NCBI GenBank assembly: GCA_902809985.1 | Contig: CADDXC010000001.1 | Location: forward strand, 2,294,001 to 2,358,000 | From: Clostridiaceae bacterium BL-3 | GTDB lineage: Bacteria; Bacillota; Clostridia; Clostridiales; Clostridiaceae | Direction: 5' to 3' | Length of the DNA: 64,000 nt | Shown here: piece after piece, positions 53,864 to 63,396 of the stretch | Numbering within the stretch: position 1 is the stretch's first letter | Layout of the letters: each line of letters begins with the position of its first letter | Notes under the pieces: generated by a model | The model's database searches: none | What the model was told of the DNA's origin: nothing | Seen by the model: only the letters and a program-made list of their open reading frames with translations | Program-made: the position numbers and the translations under genes

Positions 53864-55120
53864 TTATTTTCGTATTTGGCCTTTCCCATATACCATATAC
53901 TTAGTAGTTGTCAATTCATTTAATCCCATAGGCCCCCTGGCATGAAGCTTTTGAGTACTTATTCCTATTTCCGCACCAAACCCAAATTCCCCGCCGTCCG
54001 TAAACCTGGTAGAGGCATTTACATATACAGCAGCTGCATCAACTTCCCTTAAAAATTTCTGGGAAGAAGTATAATTATTAGTTATTATGGCCTCAGAATG
54101 TTTTGTACCGTATTTATAAATGTGATCTATAGCTTCATCCACAGAATCAACCACCTTTACAGCCAAAATCAAATCTAAGAATTCCTCTTCATAATCTTCC
54201 TCGGTAGCCAATTTTATATTTGGAATCAATTTTTGCGTTCTTCTGCATCCTCTTATTTCAACATTTAACCTTCTTAAGGTATCTCCCAGGTGAGGTAAAA
54301 ATTTTTCAGCTGCATCCTTATGAACAAGTAATGTTTCCATTGCATTGCAAACTGCCGGCCTTTGTGTCTTGGCATTTACAACTATTTTCTCTGCCATATC
54401 CAAATCTGCATCAGCATCCACATATACATGACAATTTCCAGCCCCTGTCTTAATTACAGGCACAGTGGAGTTTTCTGCCACAGAATTTATAAGTCCCTTG
54501 CCTCCCCTCGGTATTAAAACATCTATATATCTATTGAGTTTCATCATAACCTCTACTGCTTTTCTCTCAGTAATATCAATAAATTCCATAGATCCTTCCG
54601 GAAAACCTGCATCAACAGCTGCTCTATTTATAATATTATATATAGCTGAATTTGAATTAATGGCCTCTTTTCCTCCTCTTAGGATAACTGAATTCCCGCT
54701 TTTAAGGCACAACGCCGAAGAATCCACTGTCACATTTGGCCTGGCTTCATATATTATCCCTATTGTTCCCAAAGGCACTCTCACTTTTTCAATACGCAGA
54801 TCATTAGGTCTTTTCCACATCTTTACGCCCTCACCTATGGGATCAGGAAGGGAAGCTACTTTTTCAAGGCCCTCTGCCATAGAATTTATTCTCTTTTCAT
54901 CTAAAGACAATCTATCGATAAAGGCATTGTTTTTCCCGCTTTTTTTGGCATTCTCCAAATCCAATTTATTGGCCTCTAAAATATCAACTTTATTTTTTTT
55001 AACCTGCTTCGCCATGGAAAACAGTGCTCTATTTTTATCTTCAGTACCCATATTTGATAAGATTCTCGCTGCTGTACTTGCCCTTTTAGCCTTCTCTACA
55101 ACATAATCATCTATATTCAT
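53864..55120 (-). CDS. proA: Glutamate-5-semialdehyde dehydrogenase
   Basis: This reduces gamma-glutamyl phosphate with NADPH, the second step in proline synthesis. It has 418 residues. Signatures are the N-terminal segment LDLENAKKSGKNNAFIDRL, VPLGTIGIIYEARPNVTVD, the catalytic Cys in KTQRPAVCNAMETLLVH and the C-terminal EFGFGAEIGISTQKLHARGP. No proB lies next to it in this window, which is unusual but not rare. Confidence 0.97.
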   Translation of the reverse strand: MNIDDYVVEKAKRASTAARILSNMGTEDKNRALFSMAKQVKKNKVDILEANKLDLENAKKSGKNNAFIDRLSLDEKRINSMAEGLEKVASLPDPIGEGVKMWKRPNDLRIEKVRVPLGTIGIIYEARPNVTVDSSALCLKSGNSVILRGGKEAINSNSAIYNIINRAAVDAGFPEGSMEFIDITERKAVEVMMKLNRYIDVLIPRGGKGLINSVAENSTVPVIKTGAGNCHVYVDADADLDMAEKIVVNAKTQRPAVCNAMETLLVHKDAAEKFLPHLGDTLRRLNVEIRGCRRTQKLIPNIKLATEEDYEEEFLDLILAVKVVDSVDEAIDHIYKYGTKHSEAIITNNYTSSQKFLREVDAAAVYVNASTRFTDGGEFGFGAEIGISTQKLHARGPMGLNELTTTKYMVYGKGQIRK

Positions 55121-55445
55121 AATTTTATTTTACAATCCTCCCTCTTTAATTCTGTACAACGTGCATAAAACCAATTAAATTTGATCCCGTCAAACCTCCT
55201 ACTCTTCAAGTAGAAAAAAATATTTATGAATTAATTTATCCATAATTGTATCAGTAAATCATTATACGGTCAATGTATTTCTACCTTCAAAAAATATAGG
55301 AGTAAGTATATATAATATTTTAAATATAGATTATAATTATTATATAGTTAGATAACTGCTTTTTTAATGAATAGGATTTCAATTATGTATAAATCTCGCT
55401 TTTGAGGTAAAAATAATTTATAGTAAAAGTGGGAGGGTGGTATTA
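55121..55445. other. Gene-free stretch between proA and the SASP gene
   Basis: About 325 bp of AT-rich sequence. No tRNA, riboswitch or reading frame is visible. TGAATA at 55368-55373 resembles a sigma-G -35 for the SASP gene, but I cannot find a convincing -10 downstream. Confidence 0.4.
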
Positions 55446-55715
55446 ATGTCAAAAACGCCGCTGAAGAAAATAATAAAGGCAAAATTAAAAGCAAACAGAG
55501 AACTTACAGAAGCTGAGAAACTGAGAGAAAAATTGAAATACGAAATAGCAGAAGAATTGGGATTAAAAAGAAAAGTGGATCTTTACGGCTGGAGCGGTTT
55601 GACAGCTGAGGAAACTGGAAGAATTGGTGGTATGATGACTAAAAGGAAAAAGGAACTCAATATACCAAAAAATGAAACTCTATTGAACAATGAGATAACC
55701 AAGAATACACAGTAA
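55446..55715 (+). CDS. Divergent alpha/beta-type small acid-soluble spore protein
   Basis: This 89-residue protein matches the alpha/beta SASP core in two places: KLKYEIAEELGL (like the GPR protease site) and YGWSGLTAEETGRIGGMM (like the GxWGxLTSRExGxxGGxM motif). SASPs coat spore DNA. The N-terminus (KTPLKKIIKAKLKANRELTE) is unusually basic, and the Lys-rich C-terminus is longer than normal, so this looks like a divergent member. The ATG at 55446 follows GGGAGGG. Confidence 0.8.
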   Translation: MSKTPLKKIIKAKLKANRELTEAEKLREKLKYEIAEELGLKRKVDLYGWSGLTAEETGRIGGMMTKRKKELNIPKNETLLNNEITKNTQ

Positions 55716-55793
55716 TTTGATTCACGGAGTGTATAAAAATAGCTTTAAGAGAGGGGAAATATCCATTATATATAAGATTATAATGGGATACAA

Positions 55794-56537
55794 ATGAATT
55801 GTTACGAAAAATTCGCACATATATATGATAAACTGATAAACGAAGATATTGATTATGGTAAATGGGCTTTAAAAATTTTAGATCTGTGCTGTACTTTCAA
55901 TGTAGAATTCAAGAATTACCTGGATTTAGCCTGTGGAACAGGAAATATGACTGAAAAAATAGCACCCCATTTTCAAAACAGCTGGGCAGTGGATCTGTCC
56001 AATGAAATGCTTTCTGAGGCAGATAAAAAATTGAGAAACAGAGGATTAAAAACAAATCTAATATGTGAAGACATAAGCAATTTAAAATTAAATAGACAAT
56101 TTGACCTAATAACCTGCTGCCTTGATTCCACAAACTACCTGCTAAAGGAAGAAAATCTGGAAAATTATTTTGAAGGCGTATTCAGCCACCTCAATCCCAA
56201 TGGAATATTTGTATTCGATATAAATTCCTATTATAAGATCACCAGCATATTGGGCAATAATACCTATACCTATGATGAGGGTGAGCTAACTTACATATGG
56301 GAAAATTATTTGCAAGATGAAATTGTGGACATGTATCTTACCTTCTTTGTAAAATATAAGGACATATATAGACGATTTGACGAACACCACAGAGAAAGAG
56401 CTTATAGATGTAATACAATAGAAAAATTTTTAAAAAACTGTAAATTAAGTGTTCTAGGAAAATTAGACAACTACCAGACTGACAGTATAACTGATATTTC
56501 TGAAAGAATAGTATATGTAGTAAAAAAATACAAATGA
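55794..56537 (+). CDS. Class I SAM-dependent methyltransferase
   Basis: This 247-residue protein has motif I LDLACGTGNMTEKIA and the post-I acidic segment AVDLSNEMLSEAD, followed by LKLNRQFDLITCCLDSTNYL. The C-terminus (DEHHRERAYRCNTIEKFL) is shared with small-molecule methyltransferases of the YjhP/DesVI type. The substrate is unknown. It is 33 bp upstream of hslO by its annotated ends and could be co-transcribed. Confidence 0.9.
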   Translation: MNCYEKFAHIYDKLINEDIDYGKWALKILDLCCTFNVEFKNYLDLACGTGNMTEKIAPHFQNSWAVDLSNEMLSEADKKLRNRGLKTNLICEDISNLKLNRQFDLITCCLDSTNYLLKEENLENYFEGVFSHLNPNGIFVFDINSYYKITSILGNNTYTYDEGELTYIWENYLQDEIVDMYLTFFVKYKDIYRRFDEHHRERAYRCNTIEKFLKNCKLSVLGKLDNYQTDSITDISERIVYVVKKYK

Positions 56538-56582
56538 AGTGGTTCACAATAAATTGCTAGCACTGAGGAGATGAATTTGATT

Positions 56583-57473
56583 ATGGAAGATAAATTGATA
56601 AGAGCTACAGCCAAAAACGACAACATCAGAATAATAGCTGCTTCTACTACAAGACTAGTAAATGAAGCTGTTAAAATTCACAAATGCCGCCCCACTGCAG
56701 CTGCAGCTTTTGGAAGAATGCTAACCGCTGGATGCCTTATGGGTGCAATGCTAAAATCACAAAGTGACAGTTTGACTTTAAGAATATCAGGTGGAGGAAA
56801 AGCAAAAGGTGTGCTGGTGACCTCCTATTCAGACGGACATGTAAAAGGATATATTGGAAATCCTACGGCAGATCTACCTCCCAACGGCAAAGGTAAATTG
56901 GATGTTGGGGGAATCATAGGCACAAATGGAAATCTAACCGTCACAAGAGATCTGGGACTTAAAGAACCTTATTCCAGCCAGGTACCCATACAGACTGGAG
57001 AAATAGGAGACGATTTGGCTTACTATTTTACAGTTTCTGAGCAAACTCCTTCTGCTGTGGCACTGGGAGTCTTAGTAAATGTAGATCTCAGCATAAAATC
57101 TGCCGGCGGATTTATACTACAGATGATGCCGGGGGCAGATAACAGCCTGTCAGACCTACTCACAAGCAGGCTGCAGGAAATATCTCCTATATCCACCATG
57201 ATAGATGTGAAGAAAAATATATATGAAGTATTAAATGATATATTTGGAGACATAGATCTAAAAATACTGGATGAGCTGTCTCCATCCTACAAATGTGACT
57301 GCTCCAGAGAAAGAGTTGAAAAAGCTCTCATGAGTATAGGATTTGAAGATTTGAAAAAAATCTATACTGAAGGTAAATCAGAGGAACTCAGGTGTAATTT
57401 TTGCAATAAATCCTATGTATTTACCCATGACCAAATAGGTAGAATACTTAAAAGTGCTAAAAAAGATCTTTAA
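56583..57473 (+). CDS. hslO: Redox-regulated chaperone Hsp33
   Basis: This heat-shock chaperone is activated by oxidation. It has 296 residues. The N-terminal substrate domain has [20 protein letters not shown] and [20 protein letters not shown], and the C-terminal zinc switch has the CDC and CNFC cysteine pairs ([26 protein letters not shown]). The start is unclear: an ATG at 56571 touches the SD GAGGAG, while 56583 is 12 nt away. I chose 56583. Confidence 0.95.
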   Translation: MEDKLIRATAKNDNIRIIAASTTRLVNEAVKIHKCRPTAAAAFGRMLTAGCLMGAMLKSQSDSLTLRISGGGKAKGVLVTSYSDGHVKGYIGNPTADLPPNGKGKLDVGGIIGTNGNLTVTRDLGLKEPYSSQVPIQTGEIGDDLAYYFTVSEQTPSAVALGVLVNVDLSIKSAGGFILQMMPGADNSLSDLLTSRLQEISPISTMIDVKKNIYEVLNDIFGDIDLKILDELSPSYKCDCSRERVEKALMSIGFEDLKKIYTEGKSEELRCNFCNKSYVFTHDQIGRILKSAKKDL

Positions 57474-57594
57474 AGACCATATTGTAGATTTTAAAAAACT
57501 TATATGTTATAATTGTTTAAAAATTAAAGATGCTTCTATATAATAAACGCCAGGAATTATTGTATAAACATATGAAAAGAGAGGATGATTTAAC

Positions 57595-58311
57595 ATGGAA
57601 TTAAAGTATGATCTTACAGATCCCTATCAAATAGCCAAGTACATAAAAGAAGCCAAAAAATCCACACCGATAAAGCTGTATATCCAGGGAAATATATCAA
57701 AATGTAATCTAAATGGCATGGAAATCTACGGGAGTGATAATTTTCATATTATATTTGGAGAAAGTGATGTGATATCCAAATTTCTAGTAGAGAACAGAGA
57801 TAAAATTGATCATTTCAGAATAGAACAGGATAGGAGAAATTCAGCTATTCCGCTTATGGATCTAATAAACATAGACGCAAGAATTGAACCAGGAGCAATA
57901 ATACGGGATAAAGTCAAAATAGAAAAAAAGGCAGTTATAATGATGGGAGCAGTCATAAACATAGGCGCTGAAATAGGTGAAGGCGCTATGGTTGATATGA
58001 ATGCAGTAGTGGGTGCCAGAGGCAAATTAGGGAAAAATGTTCATTTAGGTGCTGGGGCAGTAGTGGCCGGGGTTTTAGAACCGCCTAGTAAGTCTCCCTG
58101 CGAGATAGGTGATGATGTCCTCATAGGCGCTAATTCAGTCATCCTAGAAGGTGTGAAGATAGGAAATGGTTCGGTTGTAGCCGCAGGTTCGGTAGTAATA
58201 GAGGACATTCCAGCTGGAGTAGTTGCTGCCGGAACTCCTGCAAAAATAATAAAAAAAGTAGACAGCAGTACCATGGACAAAACTAAAATTCTAACAGATT
58301 TAAGACAATAA
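57595..58311 (+). CDS. dapH: Tetrahydrodipicolinate N-acetyltransferase
   Basis: This acetylates tetrahydrodipicolinate in the acetylase branch of diaminopimelate/lysine synthesis. It has 238 residues. The left-handed beta helix starts near [19 protein letters not shown] and continues through [20 protein letters not shown] and [19 protein letters not shown]. The N-terminal DapH domain begins [20 protein letters not shown]. It has its own GAGAGG SD region and lies far from asd-dapA-dapB. Confidence 0.96.
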   Translation: MELKYDLTDPYQIAKYIKEAKKSTPIKLYIQGNISKCNLNGMEIYGSDNFHIIFGESDVISKFLVENRDKIDHFRIEQDRRNSAIPLMDLINIDARIEPGAIIRDKVKIEKKAVIMMGAVINIGAEIGEGAMVDMNAVVGARGKLGKNVHLGAGAVVAGVLEPPSKSPCEIGDDVLIGANSVILEGVKIGNGSVVAAGSVVIEDIPAGVVAAGTPAKIIKKVDSSTMDKTKILTDLRQ

Positions 58312-58320
58312 TTTAAAATC

Positions 58321-58357
58321 AAGCGGATAAAATAAAGCTAAAAAACCTTATCCGCTT
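58321..58357. terminator. Terminator between dapH and the methyltransferase operon
   Basis: AAGCGGATAA pairs with TTATCCGCTT, with AAAAT on the left and AAATAC on the right. It lies between convergent genes and could serve both. Confidence 0.65.
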
Positions 58358-58373
58358 AAATACCTATTTACAT

Positions 58374-58790
58374 TCAATCTATCTTTAAGTCATATTCTGA
58401 TGGTATAAAATTATTTAAGTTTAATTCTTGTTTAATTTTATACCAAAATTCTTGTTCGTTTTCTGGAATATTTTCAAGTTGATCACTCATGATGTCAAGC
58501 CATTTATATTCTCTATCCTCAATACATACTTCCTTATTGTCAATTGCCTTTCTTATTTCATCCATTGCATCACGAACTATTTTATTAATTTCAATCCCCC
58601 ATTCTGGATTTACAGTCATAGGTGGAAGAAGCTCTAATTCCACCAACAAACCTTTGCAATATAATTCTTTCGCCCTCTTTAATACTCCTCCTATTACCAG
58701 TCCATTTTTTGTTGTCACTGGATTTTCAGCAACACCATATATAAAATCTTTTAATGAACTATAAGCTAACCTGTTAAACTTTTTATTCAT
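58374..58790 (-). CDS. Shortened MtaB-like corrinoid methyltransferase protein
   Basis: This 138-residue protein resembles pieces of MtaB (methanol:corrinoid methyltransferase). The N-terminus FNRLAYSSLKDFIYGVAENP and GLVIGG match the first MtaB segment; then VLKRAKELYCKG and LELLPPMTVNPEWGIEI match a segment that normally lies about 40 residues further on. Full MtaB proteins are about 460 residues, so an internal piece and the C-terminal catalytic part are missing. This looks like a degenerate or repurposed MtaB relative. It is the last gene of the SAM-riboswitch operon. The assignment rests on remembered family patterns. Confidence 0.55.
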   Translation of the reverse strand: MNKKFNRLAYSSLKDFIYGVAENPVTTKNGLVIGGVLKRAKELYCKGLLVELELLPPMTVNPEWGIEINKIVRDAMDEIRKAIDNKEVCIEDREYKWLDIMSDQLENIPENEQEFWYKIKQELNLNNFIPSEYDLKID

Positions 58791-58820
58791 ATGAAACCTC
58801 TCTCGTAAGATAAGACAAAT

Positions 58821-59465
58821 TTAACTTAAATATTTCTTTATCAAAATATCTTTTGCTGCTTCTGCAGCAGTAGCGGCATCCGGCATATAAATATCTGCAT
58901 CAACTTGCTTTGCATAGCTATCTGTAACTGGCGCACCACCTATCATAAACACATATCTATCTCTTACACCATTAGCTTTAAAATTTTTAATTACCTCACC
59001 AATAGATGGCATAGTAGTGGTCAATAATGCCGAAATACCTACAATATCTGCATTGACCTCTGCAGCTTTTTCCACAAATACTTCTGGTGAAACATCTACT
59101 CCTAGATCATGTACTTTTATTCCTGCCCCCTGCATCATCATTTTAACTAAATTTTTTCCGATATCATGCAAATCTCCTTTTACCGTACCAATAACAACTG
59201 TTCCTATGGGTTTTATACCTGATTCAGTTAATATTGGCTCCAATATTTTTAAACCAACACTCATGGCTTTTGCTGCAATAAGCATTTCAGGTACATATAT
59301 TTCATTATTTTTAAATTTTATACCAACTTGTTCCATAGCAGCTATTAAAGCTTCATCTAAAATTTTCTTTGCACTGATTTTTTCTTTTATTAACTGCAGC
59401 ACAAACTCTTTTGTTTTTTTTAAATTACCTTCTTGAACATATAGAGAAAGTTCTTCTAAATTCAT
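58821..59465 (-). CDS. Corrinoid methyl-carrier protein (MtaC/MttC-like)
   Basis: This 214-residue protein shuttles methyl groups on cobalamin between two methyltransferases. The N-terminal helical cap (LDEALIAAMEQVGIKFKNNE; YVPEMLIAAKAM) is followed by the B12-binding Rossmann domain with GTVKGDLHDIGKNLV (D-x-H-x-x-G, His ligates cobalt), SALLTTTMPSIGEVI and MIGGAPVTDSYAKQVDAD. The start at 59465 has an AGGAG SD and lies 11 bp past the stop of the UroD-family gene. Confidence 0.93.
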   Translation of the reverse strand: MNLEELSLYVQEGNLKKTKEFVLQLIKEKISAKKILDEALIAAMEQVGIKFKNNEIYVPEMLIAAKAMSVGLKILEPILTESGIKPIGTVVIGTVKGDLHDIGKNLVKMMMQGAGIKVHDLGVDVSPEVFVEKAAEVNADIVGISALLTTTMPSIGEVIKNFKANGVRDRYVFMIGGAPVTDSYAKQVDADIYMPDAATAAEAAKDILIKKYLS

Positions 59466-59476
59466 CTCAATTACTC

Positions 59477-60607
59477 CTATCTTCCATATTTTGTCCATTT
59501 ACGGGAAAATGTTAAAAATTCATCTGCCTCTTTTCTATTTGAACAATTTACAACAAAAAATACGCCATCTGGAGAAATATTATTTAAAATAGGCTCAATT
59601 TGCTCAGGTATAACCTCTCTTATAACTAATTTTTTTCCACAGGATTGAATTTGTTTATACACCTCTATCGATGTTTCACTGGAAAAATCCTTAATCACTT
59701 TATTAAATTTTGGACTATACTTTGGTACAGGATCCCATTCTATTGAATGAAGCCCTTCTAATCTCAACAATATAGATAAATATTTAACCTGGTCTTCACC
59801 ATCCAAATTAAAAAGAGCTTGATCTAAATAATCCGCTTCCCTTTGAATTGCAGGAAATACTATATCTTCAAACATAGTTGGGGAAATCATTGTTGAAAAT
59901 TCACTTAAAAGCGGATACCATGTTTTTTGATTTACAATAGGAACCCATGAAGTAAAGGTTCTTTTATACCTGCTTAGAATTTTTATATTTTCATCAAATA
60001 CTTCTTTCCAGAATTGATCAATTCTAAAAAGAAACCTTTTAACTTCATCCGGTTCAACAATCAAGTCCATTAGTAAATTTTCTCTTCCTCTCAAGGACGC
60101 CAATACATCCATATTAGCACCAACATCAGTAATACTTGTAATATACCTTCCCTGCGAAGCCTCACAAAAGCTTTTGGTAATACCAATAAATTTTTTATAA
60201 ATTTCGCTGTCTTTTAGAAGACTAAGCTTAGGTAAATCATTCCAATCTGAAATTATAGGTTTGGCATCATACCATATAGTATCCTCTGCTAATTTATATT
60301 CAGAGCCCAGAAATGAAGCTAATATACCAGAACCAAAGTCAATATTGGCAATAGGAACTGCATCACCAGCAAAATAAGTAGTATTAAGTTTTTGATTATT
60401 TTCTTCCAATCTATAATCTATATCAAACCATTTTTGTTCAAGAGAACCTGGAGGCTTTATTGGTGGATATTTATCAAGTGCTGTTTCATCTGGTGCCATA
60501 ATGGCAAAATATGCCCCTTCTCCTTCAAATCTTTTGTCCCAAAAATTATAATGCCTATTAAGTCGTTTCTCCATTTCCTCTAAATCCAACAAGTATTTCA
60601 CCTCCAA
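59477..60607 (-). CDS. UroD-superfamily methyltransferase (MtaA/CmuA-like)
   Basis: This 376-residue protein has the UroD/MtaA fold: GSGILASFLGSEYKL and FNLDGEDQVKYLSILL near the position where family members have DGPGAxxHL, then LHSIEWDPVP and IREVIPEQIEPILN. In corrinoid systems such proteins transfer methyl groups from the corrinoid protein to a thiol, or from a substrate to the corrinoid. The H-x-C...C zinc motif of MtaA and MtbA is not visible, so the acceptor and the mechanism are uncertain. It follows the ABC ATPase gene by 15 bp. Confidence 0.8.
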   Translation of the reverse strand: MEVKYLLDLEEMEKRLNRHYNFWDKRFEGEGAYFAIMAPDETALDKYPPIKPPGSLEQKWFDIDYRLEENNQKLNTTYFAGDAVPIANIDFGSGILASFLGSEYKLAEDTIWYDAKPIISDWNDLPKLSLLKDSEIYKKFIGITKSFCEASQGRYITSITDVGANMDVLASLRGRENLLMDLIVEPDEVKRFLFRIDQFWKEVFDENIKILSRYKRTFTSWVPIVNQKTWYPLLSEFSTMISPTMFEDIVFPAIQREADYLDQALFNLDGEDQVKYLSILLRLEGLHSIEWDPVPKYSPKFNKVIKDFSSETSIEVYKQIQSCGKKLVIREVIPEQIEPILNNISPDGVFFVVNCSNRKEADEFLTFSRKWTKYGR

Positions 60608-60622
60608 AATAAATAATAATCT

Positions 60623-61378
60623 TCAAATTGCATTTACAATAAACCTTTTAAGCGCCTTACCTATAAATTGACGTGTCCTATTTTCCGAAGGATTAGTAAA
60701 CATCTTTTCCACAGAACCTTCTTCAACTATTATTCCATCTTCCATTAAAACCACTTTGTCAGCCACATCACGAGCAAAACCAAGCTCATGTGTAACTATA
60801 ATCATTGTATTATCATCATTAGCAAGCTGTTTTATAGTATGAAGTACCTCATCAACCAATTCTGGATCCAGTGCAGAGGTAGGTTCGTCAAAAAGAAGCA
60901 CTTCAGGATTCAAAGCCAGGGCCCTGGCAATGCCAACTCTCTGCTGCTGACCTCCTGAAAGCTGGCACGGATAATAATCAACCCTATCTTTCAGACCAAC
61001 TTTATCTAAAATCTGCCTTGCAATTTCCACTGCTTTTTCTTTATTTAATTTTTTAACTGTTGTAAGCCCTATAGTTACATTCTGAAGCACATTTAAATTT
61101 TTAAAAAGATTATACTGCTGAAAAACCATAGCAGTGGAAGTCCTAAGCTGAAATATATCTTTTTTGCTTGCAGTTTGAGAATTAACCCTAAGTCCGTTGA
61201 TTTCAATTATTCCAGAGGAAGGCCGTTCTAAAAAATTTATACTGCGCAGTAAAGTAGATTTCCCAGAACCACTCGGCCCAAGTATGGCAATTACCTCACC
61301 TTTTTTTACTGTTAAATTCACATTTTTCAATACATGATGCTCAGAAAAATATTTATTAATATTTCGTAGATTAATCAT
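60623..61378 (-). CDS. Polar amino acid ABC transporter ATPase (GlnQ-like)
   Basis: This 251-residue ATPase has Walker A ILGPSGSGKSTLLRSINFLE, the signature LSGGQQQRVGIARALAL, Walker B LLFDEPTSALDP and the H-loop TMIIVTHELGFARD. These match the polar amino acid (PAAT/HAAT) subfamily. The ATG overlaps the permease stop by 1 nt (TGATG), so the two are coupled. It powers the importer encoded by the next two genes upstream. Confidence 0.96.
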   Translation of the reverse strand: MINLRNINKYFSEHHVLKNVNLTVKKGEVIAILGPSGSGKSTLLRSINFLERPSSGIIEINGLRVNSQTASKKDIFQLRTSTAMVFQQYNLFKNLNVLQNVTIGLTTVKKLNKEKAVEIARQILDKVGLKDRVDYYPCQLSGGQQQRVGIARALALNPEVLLFDEPTSALDPELVDEVLHTIKQLANDDNTMIIVTHELGFARDVADKVVLMEDGIIVEEGSVEKMFTNPSENRTRQFIGKALKRFIVNAI

Positions 61379-62097
61379 CAAACAACACTTCTTTCAAATA
61401 TTCTGCTTCGTTTTTCCAATAAATTAAGACACTTTTCAAGTATTATGCATATAAACCAGTATATAATGGAGACGGCTATATAAATTTCAAAAAAAGCCAA
61501 ACCTCTGGCTCCAATTATTTTTGCCTCCCCCATTATGTCTACAATACCTATCATAAAAATGAGAGAAGTATCTTTAACGGTGCTGATTAATGTATTTCCT
61601 AAATTAGGTATAGCTACAATCAGTGCCTGCGGAAGAACAATTTTGAGCATTATTTGAGCTTGGCTCATTCCTATAGAATTAGCTGCTTCAAACTGACCCC
61701 TGTCAACAGCTTCAATTGAAGATCGTATGGTCTCAGACAAATATGCCCCTAAATTAACTGAAAACGCCAATATCGCATAGTATTCAGGTGGTATTACATT
61801 TACATTAATGTTCTCAAACCAACCGTATTTTATCTGAAAAAAGTACAAAAATTTAGGCATACCAAAATAAATAAGATATAGTTGAACTAACAAAGGTGTT
61901 CCCCTTACAAAAGACACATAAACCATAGCAATTTGCCTTAATACTGATATTTTATAAATTTTAACAATAGCTATAAAAAAACCTACCAATAACCCAAATA
62001 ACATGGATATAACAGTTACCATCATCGTAGCTGATAAATATGGAATTAACTTTGGAATACACTTCACCATATAAGTAAAATCAAATATCTTGTCCAT
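61378..62097 (-). CDS. Polar amino acid ABC transporter permease
   Basis: This 239-residue membrane protein has about five helices and the HisM-family features SFVRGTPLLVQLYLIYFGMP and GAYLSETIRSSIEAVDRGQF, with an EAA loop containing EAANSIGMSQAQIMLKIVLP. It forms the import channel with the ATPase and the lipoprotein binding protein. The other half of the channel is presumably the same protein as a dimer. Confidence 0.95.
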   Translation of the reverse strand: MDKIFDFTYMVKCIPKLIPYLSATMMVTVISMLFGLLVGFFIAIVKIYKISVLRQIAMVYVSFVRGTPLLVQLYLIYFGMPKFLYFFQIKYGWFENINVNVIPPEYYAILAFSVNLGAYLSETIRSSIEAVDRGQFEAANSIGMSQAQIMLKIVLPQALIVAIPNLGNTLISTVKDTSLIFMIGIVDIMGEAKIIGARGLAFFEIYIAVSIIYWFICIILEKCLNLLEKRSRIFERSVV

Positions 62098-62142
62098 AAA
62101 ACACCCTCCTGATATGAAGTCATGATATTCTATACCATCTAT

Positions 62143-62958
62143 TTATTTAGGTATATACTCTCCACCAGTCCATTTTTTTGATAACTTTGCAAGCGTGCCG
62201 TCTTCTCTAAGCTGTTTAATTATAGGATCGATTTTTGATTTGAGTTCCTGCCCTTGCTTGTCTTTCTTAAAAACAAGATGTATCTTGTCACTTTGAACTG
62301 GTTTTGCAACTACCTGTACCTGTAAATTCTGCTTTTTGATAGTGGCCTCTGTCATTACTGGATCATTTACATAAGCGTCAACTCTTCCATTTTGCACATC
62401 TATCAAATTATCTGATGAATTTCCTGTATCATTATATTTTAAAATTATTTTATTACCATTTTCCTTATTATATTTTTCAAGCAATTGTGTGTATGAGTCA
62501 CCTACAGAAGCTGCTACACTTTTACCTTTTAAATCTTCCAACGACTTTATATCATTTCTACCTTTTTTTACAATTATGACTGACTCAGCTGTAAAATACG
62601 GCTGATCTGAAAAAAGATATTTTTTCTCACGCTCAGGGTTTTTAGCAATTTCATCTGCAACAATTTGAGTTTTATTTGATTCCAGCGAAAGAAAAATACT
62701 ATCCCAAGCAGCAGGTGCAAATGTAAATTTATATTCATCTAATCTCTTATCTATTTCCTTTATTACATCAATATCATATCCAGTTAAATTACCTTTGTCA
62801 TCATTGTAACAAAAAGGCGGATAATCATTTTGCGTACCTACATATATGGTTTTTACTTCTTTTTTGCTCGTATTGGGTTTTGTATTTGAAGAGCATCCGT
62901 TAAAAATCGCTATTATTACCACTAACGCTAAAATTATTGCAGTTTTCTTTTTTTCCAT
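62143..62958 (-). CDS. Polar amino acid ABC transporter substrate-binding lipoprotein
   Basis: This 271-residue solute-binding protein starts at ATG 62958 after AAAGGAG. It has a lipoprotein signal (ILALVVIIAIFNGC, with Cys at the lipobox). Family 3 landmarks are VGTQNDYPPFCYNDDKGNLTG (split), GYDIDVIKEIDKRL and AASVGDSYTQLLEKY. Such proteins bind amino acids such as cystine, glutamine or arginine. Control by a SAM riboswitch points to a methionine- or sulfur-related ligand, but the substrate is not known. The 245-nt leader between riboswitch and start has no recognisable element. Confidence 0.93.
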   Translation of the reverse strand: MEKKKTAIILALVVIIAIFNGCSSNTKPNTSKKEVKTIYVGTQNDYPPFCYNDDKGNLTGYDIDVIKEIDKRLDEYKFTFAPAAWDSIFLSLESNKTQIVADEIAKNPEREKKYLFSDQPYFTAESVIIVKKGRNDIKSLEDLKGKSVAASVGDSYTQLLEKYNKENGNKIILKYNDTGNSSDNLIDVQNGRVDAYVNDPVMTEATIKKQNLQVQVVAKPVQSDKIHLVFKKDKQGQELKSKIDPIIKQLREDGTLAKLSKKWTGGEYIPK

Positions 62959-63203
62959 ATTTTTCTCTCCTTTGAATTTTATTATATCTTTATCAATATT
63001 CACAACTATTTTAAATAAATCTGCAATATCACCGCCTTTTGATAATTATTTTGGGAATAAACAAAGGCCAAGAATTACCATTATAAAATTATAAATTCAT
63101 AATTTCACAACGGCAAAACTTAGCCTTTAGTTTTCTAATCAACTAATTTTAAATTAATAATCTTTAAATTTTTCCCAAGTCTCAAAAAATAATCAGAAAT
63201 AAA

Positions 63204-63358
63204 AAAACTTCTTGCAGAGAAAACTACAAGAAGTAACACTCTAATAATATCCTCATCTTTCAGGCTTCGCCTGATGGAATTAGCACCATTGAATACATAA
63301 TAATATCCAGGTTGCCGAGCTTCATAGGGCCAGTCCCTCCGCTTCTCTTGATAAGAAA
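63204..63358 (-). promoter_or_regulatory. SAM-I riboswitch (S box) with terminator
   Basis: On the minus strand the aptamer reads CTTATCAAGAGAAGCGGAGG (63338-63357), GACTGGCCC, GAAGCTCGGCAACC, GGTGCTAATTCCATCAGGC and CTGAAAGATGAGG, all conserved S-box segments in order. A terminator follows (ACTTCTTGTAG with CTGCAAGAAGT and a U-run, 63204-63234). SAM binding would stop transcription of the ABC/methyltransferase operon. Confidence 0.97.
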
Positions 63359-63396
63359 ATTAATTTTTAATTTATATTGCATATATTACGAGATTT

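Noticed and set aside
54465-55106. Long plus-strand frame of 213 codons opposite proA
   Set aside because: Antisense shadow of a well-conserved gene, with no SD.
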